DNA of 64,000 bases from Gimesia sp. (GTDB lineage: Bacteria; Planctomycetota; Planctomycetia; Planctomycetales; Planctomycetaceae): positions 124,001 through 188,000 of the forward strand of contig NZ_JAVJSQ010000014.1 of assembly GCF_040219335.1 (NCBI RefSeq). The letters run 5' to 3'. The notes below the pieces were generated by a model. The model saw only the letters and a program-made list of their open reading frames with translations, searched no databases and was not told the DNA's origin. Made by a program: the position numbers and the translations under genes. Shown piece by piece: positions 1 through 8,083 of this stretch. Every line of letters starts with the position of its first letter. The first letter of the stretch is position 1.

Positions 1-63
1 CTGCCCCGCGGCAATCGCCCGATTATCAAATAACCCGCTCGCAAATCAGCGAGTGCGTTCTGC

Positions 64-510
64 TCAGGAGAAGATTTCCTTGAGCTTGTTGTGGCGGTGA
101 TAGAAGCCTTCGTCGAACACATCGAGCAGCTTGGATTCCGTCACGATGAATCCGAGCAGACCTCCCGGGGGTTGAAATTCGAGCCGGTCAATCACGGTCA
201 CCAGGTTATCGCCGCTGGGTACGATTTCGTGTTCGTGGATGTAATGCTTGAGCGGACCGGAAATCTGTTTTTCGGTAAACAACTTCGGTTCATCGAAAAC
301 GGTGATCTCGTGGACCCCTTCCTGCACCTGCCCGAAGCCCTGAATACGAAATTCAATCGTCGCCCCTTTATAGAGCTTGTCCGGTTTTTTCGTAAATGTC
401 AGGCCGGCATCCGGAGGACTGATCTTCAGAATATTTTCGGTATCGATCAGAAACTCGAATACCTGTTCGGGGGTGGCGGTCAGCTGCACGCTGGCTTCGA
501 AGTTCGCCAT
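64..510 (-). CDS. SRPBCC (START-like) family protein
   Basis: A 148-residue cytosolic protein with the outline of the SRPBCC/polyketide-cyclase fold. It begins with a strand of the form FEASVQLTATPEQVFEFL, carries a central RIQGFGQVQEGVHEITVF strand region, and ends in a long C-terminal helix. Family members bind hydrophobic ligands in a deep cavity; no specific ligand can be read here. The ATG at 510 follows a purine-rich GAGAGAG element at suitable spacing. It is transcribed divergently from miaA and has no obvious partner. The family call is fair; the function is unknown. Confidence 0.7.
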   Translation of the reverse strand: MANFEASVQLTATPEQVFEFLIDTENILKISPPDAGLTFTKKPDKLYKGATIEFRIQGFGQVQEGVHEITVFDEPKLFTEKQISGPLKHYIHEHEIVPSGDNLVTVIDRLEFQPPGGLLGFIVTESKLLDVFDEGFYHRHNKLKEIFS

Positions 511-682
511 GGTCTCTCTCTTTCGACTTTCAACGCGGATAAATATACTTTACAACAGTACGTTTTCTAAGCGGTCAGAGCCGCCGCGCCTATCCTAGCT
601 GAATGTTTTCGAAATAACGAGTCCCCCAACACCCCGGATCGGGTTTCCCCGCGATCTGGGGTCTATCTGAAGCGAATTCCCC

Positions 683-1615
683 ATGCAGTTTTCCCCGGAA
701 GTCCTGAAACAGTGCTGGTTTCTGGCTGGTCCCACCGCCTGCGGCAAGACCGAACTCAGCCTGCAGCTGGCCGAACATCTGGATGCGGAAATCCTGGCCC
801 TCGACTCGATGTCTCTCTACCGGGGCATGGACATCGGCACCGCAAAAGCTTCGCCTGAAGAACAGCAGAGAATTCCCCATCATCTGATCGACGTCATCGA
901 CCCACACGAGGAATTCAGCGTCGCCGATTACCTGACCGCCGCCGAACAATGTTGTCGGGAAATCATCGACCGCGGACATGTTCCCCTCTTCGTGGGAGGC
1001 ACCGGCCTTTACCTGCGGGCCGTCTTACGCGGCGTCTTCGAAGGCCCCGCCGCCGACTGGGATTACCGCCGCGAACTCGAACAGTTCGTCGAGGCCGAAG
1101 GCAACCTGGCTCTGCATGCGAGACTGGCCGAAGTGGATTCGGTCTCCGCAGAAAAACTGCATCCCAACGATCTCCGCCGCGTCACGCGGGCCCTGGAAGT
1201 TTACCACGTCACCGGCCAGCCGCTTTCGTCCCAACACCAGGAAACCGCCCTCCCCGCAGACGAAAGACCGCAGCACGTCTACTGGCTCTCCCCCGATCGC
1301 GACTGGCTCTACGCCCGCATCAACGCCCGCGTCGACCTGATGCTGCAGGCTGGACTGCTGGACGAAGTCAAAACGCTGCTCGCCGCAGAACAGCCACTCA
1401 GCCGCACCGCCCGACAGGCGCTCGGTTACAAGGAACTGATCGACCACCTGGAAGGCGACATCGCTTATGACGACGCGGTCGAAACCCTGAAAGTCCGCAC
1501 CCGCCAGTTCGCCAAACGCCAGCACACCTGGTTCCGCAACCTCGAAGAATGCCACGCACTCGAAGTCACTACCACAGACACCACAAACGACCTGCTCGAT
1601 AAACTGCTGAAGTGA
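683..1615 (+). CDS. miaA: tRNA dimethylallyltransferase MiaA
   Basis: Transfers a dimethylallyl group from DMAPP to N6 of A37 in tRNAs reading codons that start with U. The 310-residue length is normal for MiaA. Visible motifs are the P-loop GPTACGKTELS near residues 15-25, the DSMSLYRGMDIGTAK segment (residues about 41-55) that grips the substrates, FVGGTGLYLRAVLRG in the middle, and the C-terminal TRQFAKRQHTWFRN signature. The ATG at 683 leaves the N-terminus just ahead of the P-loop; its Shine-Dalgarno is weak. It stands alone, with the repeat element at 1622-1830 beginning directly after its stop. Confidence 0.95.
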   Translation: MQFSPEVLKQCWFLAGPTACGKTELSLQLAEHLDAEILALDSMSLYRGMDIGTAKASPEEQQRIPHHLIDVIDPHEEFSVADYLTAAEQCCREIIDRGHVPLFVGGTGLYLRAVLRGVFEGPAADWDYRRELEQFVEAEGNLALHARLAEVDSVSAEKLHPNDLRRVTRALEVYHVTGQPLSSQHQETALPADERPQHVYWLSPDRDWLYARINARVDLMLQAGLLDEVKTLLAAEQPLSRTARQALGYKELIDHLEGDIAYDDAVETLKVRTRQFAKRQHTWFRNLEECHALEVTTTDTTNDLLDKLLK

Positions 1616-1621
1616 TTTTAC

Positions 1622-1830
1622 TACCACGAAAAGCACGAAAGACACGAAAGACACGAAATTATTCTTTCTGAGAATCGCCAGCAGTAATGAGAAGTAAAAC
1701 ACTCAGAAGCTGGAACCAGTCCTGTTAAAAACTACTTCTGTTTCACCTGCCAAAAATATCAGGCTGGCAATGACGTGCAGGCACCAACATCAAGTTTTAA
1801 ATTTTCGTGCTTTTCGTGTCTTTCGTGGTT
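1622..1830. repeat. Inverted-repeat element 1 built of CACGAAARR 9-mers
   Basis: The left arm at 1622-1660 holds four successive 9-mers of the form CACGAAARR. The right arm at 1801-1830 is the reverse complement of a similar run, reading CTTTCGTGGTT outwards. The arms are separated by about 140 bases without a gene. A second element with the same layout lies at 2265-2478, and the GxxExxY gene sits between the two. The function of the repeat is not known. Confidence 0.85.
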
Positions 1831-1854
1831 AAATAATTTCGAATCATAAGCGAT

Positions 1855-2232
1855 TCACAAAACATAGCGTTCAACGGTGACTTTAGGATAACTCCCAAAG
1901 TTGATCAGCAGCCCCAGCTTCTTCTCGGCTGCTTTCTGATAATTGATTAGTTGTGCTGCATGCTCAGATCCCAGTGATTTCACAGCTTTCAGTTCCAGAA
2001 TAATTGAGTCATAACAAATCAGATCCGGTTGATAGGCTTGTTGTAAAGATTCCCCCTTGTAACTCAACCGCAACACCGGCTTCGCCACAAACGGAATCCC
2101 TCGCTGTTTCAATTCCCGCTCCAGACACTCCTGGTAAACCGCTTCCAGAAATCCACAACCAACCTCCCGATAAACCTCGAAGACAGCCCCCTGAATCGCG
2201 AAGCATTCTTCCTTATAAATAATCTGATTCAT
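1855..2232 (-). CDS. GxxExxY family protein, putative PD-(D/E)XK nuclease
   Basis: A 125-residue protein with the hallmark GCGFLEAVYQECL segment (G-x-x-E-x-x-Y) near residues 26-38. The later segment YQPDLICYDSIILELKAVKSL carries D and ELK residues spaced as in the PD-(D/E)XK nuclease core, followed by a QLINYQKAAEKKLGLLINFG strand-helix-strand. The family is placed in the PD-(D/E)XK superfamily but has no established substrate. The ATG at 2232 is preferred over the GTG three bases upstream. The gene lies exactly between two inverted-repeat elements of CACGAAARR units, which suggests a functional or mobile link between protein and repeats. Confidence 0.88.
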   Translation of the reverse strand: MNQIIYKEECFAIQGAVFEVYREVGCGFLEAVYQECLERELKQRGIPFVAKPVLRLSYKGESLQQAYQPDLICYDSIILELKAVKSLGSEHAAQLINYQKAAEKKLGLLINFGSYPKVTVERYVL

Positions 2233-2264
2233 CACGATTCCAGTTTCTTACATTTTTATTTTGC

Positions 2265-2478
2265 TACCACGAAAGACACGAAAAGCACGAAATTGATTCT
2301 TCACAATCTCTAAGCAAACGACACCAAAACAACTCAGACCTGCTTTAACTAATAGATTGATATTCTGAGTTCAAAAAAAAATCACAGTCGTAAAAACTGT
2401 GACCAGAGTATTCACCCCCGTCTTACCAGCGGCGATCATTCCCTGCTTTTCGTGTCTTTCGTGCTTTTCGTGGTAGTA
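2265..2478. repeat. Inverted-repeat element 2 built of CACGAAARR 9-mers
   Basis: The left arm at 2265-2294 reads TACCACGAAAGACACGAAAA and onward. The right arm at 2444-2478 is the inverted form of the same 9-mer series. The overall span (about 214 bp) and arm order match element 1 (209 bp). The interior, about 150 bases, is AT-rich and shows no gene. The remainder of the gap to 2743 has only a partial match (CTTTCGTGGTAT near 2555-2566), and I see nothing else there except leader sequence of the next gene. Confidence 0.85.
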
Positions 2479-2743
2479 TAAAAACAACACCACAATATTC
2501 TATTGTACACATATCGTAATCAACATCAAATAAAGCCTCAGCCAGGCAGTCTCTTTCGTGGTATCCCCCATTCGGAATACGTTTCGTGGCCGTTCTGAGT
2601 TGTTTCCGCTTAGTCGGTGGCTAAGTTCCCCGTAACTCTCTATAGTGTCTTGCTAAATCTAGTAAATGAACTGGTCGGACCCTCTCGGCTGCTGGTCCGG
2701 GTTTCCAGTGCTTGTTTCCCTCAACTTCAATATTGTGTGATTC

Positions 2744-3592
2744 ATGATGACCGACGAAAAAGTGTTAATTCAGGTGGGCCACAGTCCCGATCCGGACGAT
2801 GCCTTTATGTTCCATGCCCTGGCCAATGACAAAATCGAAACTGGTAAGTATCGATTCACTCATGAGTTACAGGATATTGAAACGCTCAACCAGCGTGCCT
2901 TCAACGCGGAACTGGAACTGACCGCCGTCAGCCTCCACGGCTACGCTTACCTGACTGACACCTATGCGATCTGCTCCTGTGGTGCCTCCATGGGCGATAA
3001 GTACGGCCCCATGGTCGTGGCCCGCGAAGAGTGGAGCATCGACGATCTCCGCGGCAAAAAGATCGCCATTCCCGGCAAGCTGACCACCGCCTTCCTCACC
3101 CTCAAACTGCTGCTGGGTGATGATTTTGAATACGAAGAGCACCCCTTCGATGAGATCCTGAACCTGGTCGAACAGGGTAAATTTGACGCCGGCCTGATCA
3201 TTCACGAAGGCCAGCTGACCTACGCCAACCAGGGACTCAAACTGGTCGTTGACCTGGGTGAGTGGTGGTACGAAGAAACCGGACTCCCCCTGCCGCTGGG
3301 TGCCAACGCCATCCGCAAAGACCTCGGTCAGGAAATGATGGAAGAAGTCACTGCGATCCTCAAACGGAGCATTGAGTACGGTCTGGAACACCGCGACGAA
3401 GCCCTCGATCACGCCCTGAAATACGGTCGCGATCTCAACCGGGGCAGTGCCGACAAGTTCGTAGGCATGTACGTCAACGACTGGACCCTCGATTTCGGCG
3501 AAAAGGGACGCGAAGCAGTCGCGACTCTGCTCAACCGGGGCTATGAAGCCGGCATCATTCCGAATCCCGTCAAACTGGAATTCATCGGTTAA
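2744..3592 (+). CDS. mqnD: MqnD-like 1,4-dihydroxy-6-naphthoate synthase
   Basis: A 282-residue protein of the MqnA/MqnD fold, which resembles periplasmic binding proteins but has no signal peptide here. The opening GHSPDPDDAFMFHAL corresponds to the SPCPNDTF-type ligand loop of MqnD. The middle holds the hinge-like LRGKKIAIPGKLTTAFLTLKL and a FDAGLIIHEGQLTY segment. MqnD converts cyclic dehypoxanthine futalosine to 1,4-dihydroxy-6-naphthoate in the futalosine route to menaquinone. No other mqn genes are nearby, so an MqnA-type or substrate-binding role cannot be excluded. Two ATG codons (2744 and 2747) are possible starts; no clear Shine-Dalgarno is seen. Confidence 0.68.
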   Translation: MMTDEKVLIQVGHSPDPDDAFMFHALANDKIETGKYRFTHELQDIETLNQRAFNAELELTAVSLHGYAYLTDTYAICSCGASMGDKYGPMVVAREEWSIDDLRGKKIAIPGKLTTAFLTLKLLLGDDFEYEEHPFDEILNLVEQGKFDAGLIIHEGQLTYANQGLKLVVDLGEWWYEETGLPLPLGANAIRKDLGQEMMEEVTAILKRSIEYGLEHRDEALDHALKYGRDLNRGSADKFVGMYVNDWTLDFGEKGREAVATLLNRGYEAGIIPNPVKLEFIG

Positions 3593-3646
3593 GACTTCAG
3601 TCGCTCCCGTGATTGAATCGTAGAGAGATAGAGAAGGTGGTATGCG

Positions 3647-4444
3647 ATGAGTGAATCAAACTCATCCGGATATTTACAGACATTGTTCGGTCTGTCCGGC
3701 AAAACGGCGACCGTCATCGGCGGTACCGGAGTTCTGGGGGGCGCCATTGCAGACGCTCTGGCCCAGGCCGGCGCCCATGTCATTATCGTGGGACGTAACC
3801 AGGAAAACGGCGACGGTCGTGTGAAGCTGATCAAAGATCTGGGCGGCAGTGCCGAGTTCTTCCAGGCCGATTCCACAAACCGTGCTGATCTGGAAGCAAT
3901 CATCGCACACCTTAAGGCCAGTGATCGGACACCCGATATCCTGGTCAACGGTGCTGGCATCAACGCGGCGACACCCTTCCTCGAAATCAGCGACAAAGAG
4001 TGGGACGATATCTTCCGCGTCAACCTGCTCAGCGTGAAAGTCGCCTGCCAGGTCTTCGGCGAAGCTATGCTCAAGCAGGAAATCCCTGGCTCGATCATCA
4101 ACATCGCTTCCATGAGTGCCATCACTCCGCTCTCACGCGTCTTCACTTATTCCGCCTCGAAGGCCGCTGTGCTCAACCTGACACAGAACCTGGCTCGCGA
4201 ATGGGCCGAACAGGGTGTACGGGTCAATGCACTCTCTCCCGGCTTCTTTCCTGCCGAACAGAACCGAAAAGTGCTGACACCCGAACGCGTAAAGAGTATT
4301 ATGAATCATACGCCTGCGCAGCGATTCGGCGATCCCGAGGAGCTGGCAGGGGCGGTCCTGCTGATGGCCTCCGGTAAGGCCGGCAGCTTCATCACCGGCA
4401 CTAACATCGCCGTGGATGGCGGTTTTTCCTGCATGACCATCTGA
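3647..4444 (+). CDS. Short-chain dehydrogenase/reductase
   Basis: A 265-residue classical SDR. The cofactor loop appears as TVIGGTGVLGGAIADAL (a TGxxxGxG variant with GGTGVLGG), followed by NGAG at the NNAG position, catalytic Ser in IINIASMSA, and the YSASKAA triad lysine/tyrosine. The C-terminus is the usual ITGTNIAVDGGF. The sequence most resembles sugar-acid reductases of the fructuronate/mannonate type, but the substrate cannot be fixed. A strong AAGGTGG precedes the ATG at 3647. It heads a run of four closely spaced + strand genes. Confidence 0.87.
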   Translation: MSESNSSGYLQTLFGLSGKTATVIGGTGVLGGAIADALAQAGAHVIIVGRNQENGDGRVKLIKDLGGSAEFFQADSTNRADLEAIIAHLKASDRTPDILVNGAGINAATPFLEISDKEWDDIFRVNLLSVKVACQVFGEAMLKQEIPGSIINIASMSAITPLSRVFTYSASKAAVLNLTQNLAREWAEQGVRVNALSPGFFPAEQNRKVLTPERVKSIMNHTPAQRFGDPEELAGAVLLMASGKAGSFITGTNIAVDGGFSCMTI

Positions 4445-4480
4445 GATTCTTCCCGACAACGAGTTTAAGGAGCACCCGAC

Positions 4481-6100
4481 TTGGATCCGATTCAGATTGA
4501 ACCTGGTCAACGCTACCTCGCTCGTATCAATCCCAAGCGGATTCCGCACATCTTCACCGACGTCCTGATTATCGGCGGCGGGATCGCAGGCTGCCGCGCT
4601 GCACTGGAAATCGATCCCCGCCTCGAGACGATCATCGTCAACAAAGGCAAAGTCACACAGTCCAACAGTGCCTACGCCCAGGGCGGAATTGCCGGTGTGC
4701 TTGATCCCCTGGACAACATCACCAACCACGTGCAGGATACGCTCGCCGCCGGCAAGGATCTCTGTGATCCCGAACTGGTGGAATACGTCTGCTCTGAAGC
4801 GCCCCGACACATTCAGGAACTGATCGAATTCGGGGCCGACTTCGATACACAGGATGGCAAAATCGCACTCACCAAAGAGGGGGGCCACAGCCATCGACGC
4901 GTCGCGCACGCCTTGGGCGATGCCACCGGAAAAGAAATCATGCGGGCCCTGGTCGCCGCCGTCCAGAGCCGTCCCAATATTCAGACCTGGATGAAAACCC
5001 CCACACTCGACCTGGTCACTGAAGACGGCCAGTGCCGCGGTGCCATCATCTGGAACCGCTACCACGGCAAGTCACTCGTCTGGGCCAAGCAGGTCATCCT
5101 CGCCACCGGTGGTGCGGGCTGTCTGTTCCGTGAAACCACGAATCCCCCCCTGGCGACCGGCGATGGACACGCCCTGGCCTTCCGCGCCGGTGCCCGCCTG
5201 CAGGACATGGAGTTCATGCAGTTCCACCCGACCGTACTCTATATCGCCGGGGGTGCCCGCTATCTGGTCTCCGAAGCCGTCCGGGGCGAAGGCGCCTACC
5301 TCCGGGACTGCAACGGCGTGCGGTTCATGGAGGAATACCACCCCGATCTGGAACTCGCACATCGCGACATCGTCAGTCGGGCCATCACCGATCGCATGCT
5401 GAAAACCAGCCACTCCTGCGTCTACCTCGATCTACGGCACATCGACAAGCAGCTGGTCAAAGAACGCTTCCCCAACATCAGCAAGGTCTGTGCGGGTTTC
5501 GGCCTGGACCTGTCCAAAGATCAGATCCCGGTCCGCCCCGGAGCCCACTACATGATTGGCGGCGTCAAAACCGATCTGCAGGCACGAACTTCAGTGCCTC
5601 ACCTCTGGGCCGCCGGCGAAGTCACATCCACCGGTCTGCACGGCAGTAACCGACTCGCATCCAACAGCCTGCTGGAAGGCATGATCTTCGGATCCGCAGC
5701 CGGCAAAGGCGCTTCCACAGCAGCCCTCAGCATGCCCGATCAATACTCCGCATCGTTGCTGTCTGAATGGGAAACCGAAAAACGCTCGGATGAAGACCTC
5801 AACAGTAAGGACTTAAGGAACTCGCTGGCCAGCCTCATGTGGCGGGATGTCGGCATCACCCGCAGCGCGGAGTCTCTGCAAAACGCGCAGGACAAAGTCG
5901 ATTTCTGGAGCCGCTATGTCGTCGATCGCGAATTCAAAGCACTCCCCGGCTGGGAACTGCAGAACATGCTGCTCGTCTCTCAACTGATGATTACCTCTGC
6001 CATTGAACGGCGCGAAAGCCGCGGAGTACACTATCGAAGTGACTTCCCGGAAACGGATCCGGCTTTCCAGAAACATATTTCCGTGATCTCAACCAGCTGA
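4481..6100 (+). CDS. nadB: L-aspartate oxidase (NadB-like flavoprotein)
   Basis: A 539-residue FAD enzyme of the succinate dehydrogenase/aspartate oxidase family. NadB oxidises L-aspartate to iminoaspartate for NAD synthesis. The dinucleotide fold is DVLIIGGGIAGCRAALE near residues 27-43, followed by SNSAYAQGGIAGV. FAD and active-site segments include GGHSHRRVAHALGDATGKE, LQDMEFMQFHPT, and YMIGGVKTD with GLHGSNRLASNSLLEG. The start is TTG at 4481, eight bases after AAGGAG (4467-4472). It lies 36 bases after one SDR gene and 49 before another. A fumarate reductase flavoprotein is less likely because no iron-sulfur partner is present. Confidence 0.85.
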   Translation: MDPIQIEPGQRYLARINPKRIPHIFTDVLIIGGGIAGCRAALEIDPRLETIIVNKGKVTQSNSAYAQGGIAGVLDPLDNITNHVQDTLAAGKDLCDPELVEYVCSEAPRHIQELIEFGADFDTQDGKIALTKEGGHSHRRVAHALGDATGKEIMRALVAAVQSRPNIQTWMKTPTLDLVTEDGQCRGAIIWNRYHGKSLVWAKQVILATGGAGCLFRETTNPPLATGDGHALAFRAGARLQDMEFMQFHPTVLYIAGGARYLVSEAVRGEGAYLRDCNGVRFMEEYHPDLELAHRDIVSRAITDRMLKTSHSCVYLDLRHIDKQLVKERFPNISKVCAGFGLDLSKDQIPVRPGAHYMIGGVKTDLQARTSVPHLWAAGEVTSTGLHGSNRLASNSLLEGMIFGSAAGKGASTAALSMPDQYSASLLSEWETEKRSDEDLNSKDLRNSLASLMWRDVGITRSAESLQNAQDKVDFWSRYVVDREFKALPGWELQNMLLVSQLMITSAIERRESRGVHYRSDFPETDPAFQKHISVISTS

Positions 6101-6149
6101 GCAACCCGTACGCAACCACGGCCCCGAAACAACCACAGGAAGGGACATC

Positions 6150-6923
6150 ATGCTGCCAGGCATCAAACTGTTTGATCTAACCGGACGCGCTGCCATCATC
6201 ACCGGAGGTTCCAAAGGACTCGGTTCCGCCATGGCCGAAGGACTTGCTTCAGCAGGTGCGAACGTTCTGTTGACCAGTCGGCATGCGGAAGAAGCAGCAG
6301 AAACCGCAGCTCAGATTGAAGCCGACTACGGCACCAGAGCGATCGGTATCGCAGCCGACGTCACCGATCCGGAACAGGTCGCCGCGATGACCGAACGGGC
6401 CATCTCGGAGTTCGGCAGGATCGACATTCTGATCAACAACGCAGGCATCAACATCCGTGGTCCCATCGATGAACTCACACTGGAAGAATTCGAGGAAGTG
6501 CAGAAAGTGAATGTCACCGGTCCCTGGCTCTGTGTCCGGTCGGTCGTCCCCCATATGAAAAAAGCCGGCTACGGTCGCATCATCAACATGGCCAGCACAC
6601 TCGGTCTGGTTGGACTCTCCAACCGCACTCCGTATACCGCCAGCAAAGGCGCCATGGTCCAGATGACGCGAGCCATGGGTCTGGAGTTCTGCGAGTACGG
6701 CATCACCTGTAACGCGATCTGCCCCGGTCCGTTTCTCACTCCCATGAATCAGCCATTCGCCGAGACCGAAGAGATCAAGAAATTCATCGTCGGTGCCGTC
6801 GCCATGAACCGCTGGGCACAAATGGAAGAAATCCAGGGTGCGGCAATTTTCCTCGCCAGCAATGCATCCAGCTACATGACCGGCAGCATGGTCACCGTCG
6901 ATGGCGGCTGGACCGCGCGTTAG
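6150..6923 (+). CDS. Short-chain dehydrogenase/reductase
   Basis: A 257-residue classical SDR with the full motif set: TGGSKGLGSAMAEGL cofactor loop, DVTDPEQV acidic loop, NNAGINIRGP, catalytic Ser in INMASTLG, YTASKGA, and the terminal MTGSMVTVDGG. It is of the gluconate 5-dehydrogenase or glucose dehydrogenase type by general look. The ATG is preceded by AGGAAGGG. It is the second SDR in the cluster but not a close copy of the one at 3647, so a tandem duplication is unlikely. The substrate is unknown. Confidence 0.88.
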   Translation: MLPGIKLFDLTGRAAIITGGSKGLGSAMAEGLASAGANVLLTSRHAEEAAETAAQIEADYGTRAIGIAADVTDPEQVAAMTERAISEFGRIDILINNAGINIRGPIDELTLEEFEEVQKVNVTGPWLCVRSVVPHMKKAGYGRIINMASTLGLVGLSNRTPYTASKGAMVQMTRAMGLEFCEYGITCNAICPGPFLTPMNQPFAETEEIKKFIVGAVAMNRWAQMEEIQGAAIFLASNASSYMTGSMVTVDGGWTAR

Positions 6924-6939
6924 AACAACAGGAGACAAA

Positions 6940-7848
6940 ATGAGTTCCCCGGATGACAGCCCGTCGATCAAGCAGGCCGACCAAGTCAGACGGACTCTCT
7001 TCAAACGGCCCCTGTTCATCGTTCTGTTCCTGCTGGCAACTGTGATGGCCTACTCGCTGTTTCTCATCGTGATGTTTCACGAGCAGGTCGCCTTCTTTCA
7101 GAAACACGGGGCCCACCTGGAAACCGAATTTCGTAATTCCCGGGGCGAATTGATCCGCGGTGGTTTCGAAAACGCTCCTGCGAAACATTTCATCCCGGGA
7201 CCGTTACTGCGTTATCAACGCTCCATCGACGGAGTGCATCTCGCGCGGTCCGCGCAGCTCAGCGATTCAGAAATCGATCAGCTATTCCAACGACTCACGA
7301 ATTTTCCACAGCTCAAATGGTTAACGCTGGAAGGCTTTCAAATTAACCAGCCACGGGCGCGCGCCCTGGCTCGATTAACGAAACTCGAAGATCTCGCACT
7401 GCGGTTCTGTACGATTGACGAAACCTGCCTCGCCACGCTGCTGGGACAGAACGGTCTCCAGCATGTCAGCCTGGCCAACTCGAAATTCGATGAAAGTGAG
7501 CTCGCGATCTTCCATCAACAGCCCGCACAGAAAACGCTGCGCTCGCTCTCGCTGTCGAACTGCCCGGTCACAGATCAGACCACGAAACTGATCGCCGGCT
7601 GTAACCAGCTCGCCTTCCTCGAACTGGACGGCACTCATATCAGCGACCAGGGCGTCAAAATTCTGGCCCGGCTGCCCCGCCTCGAAGTCCTGATTCTGGA
7701 CCATACCAATGTGACTGATGCCGGCGTCGCTTATCTCTCTGGTACGCCTCAGCTTGTCGAACTCAGCCTCAGTAACACCGGCGCTTCGGACGAAATGCTG
7801 GAATCGTTACAACTGGAAATACCCGCATTGCGGGTCTCCGACGATTGA
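6940..7848 (+). CDS. Membrane-anchored leucine-rich-repeat protein
   Basis: A 302-residue protein. A hydrophobic segment at about residues 27-48 (FIVLFLLATVMAYSLFLIVMF) makes an N-terminal anchor. After a linker, degenerate leucine-rich repeats fill the second half, for example LAFLELDGTHISDQGVKILA and LEVLILDHTNVTDAGVAYL. This repeat type usually makes a protein-binding arc. The ATG at 6940 follows GGAGA; the ORF could open at 6901, but that would overlap the preceding SDR gene and lacks a ribosome site. It follows the SDR by 16 bases, so it is probably co-transcribed. Binding partner unknown. Confidence 0.75.
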   Translation: MSSPDDSPSIKQADQVRRTLFKRPLFIVLFLLATVMAYSLFLIVMFHEQVAFFQKHGAHLETEFRNSRGELIRGGFENAPAKHFIPGPLLRYQRSIDGVHLARSAQLSDSEIDQLFQRLTNFPQLKWLTLEGFQINQPRARALARLTKLEDLALRFCTIDETCLATLLGQNGLQHVSLANSKFDESELAIFHQQPAQKTLRSLSLSNCPVTDQTTKLIAGCNQLAFLELDGTHISDQGVKILARLPRLEVLILDHTNVTDAGVAYLSGTPQLVELSLSNTGASDEMLESLQLEIPALRVSDD

Positions 7849-8083
7849 GATACCTGAACCTGCACTGAATCCACACATATTGACTGATCTTCCATACTCA
7901 GTGTACCTCCCCGCGCGATGTCTCCAATCTGCTTAACCAGAACTCGGTCCCCGGGCCAGACTCGAATTTGTGGCGTTTTCTAAACTCTATTTACTCTTAC
8001 GAGATAATCCTGTCCTAATTTTGTGTATCTCCATGTTTTAACCCCGCCGTAAAATAGTCCCCAAGGCAAAAGAAAACAGAAAC

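Noticed and set aside
1622..2478. CRISPR-like array
   Set aside because: The 9-mers are tandem without unique spacers, arranged as inverted arms, and no cas gene is present.
2617..2829. 70-codon ORF upstream of the mqnD-like gene
   Set aside because: It overlaps the start of a gene with clear family motifs, has no recognisable features and its own composition is not protein-like.
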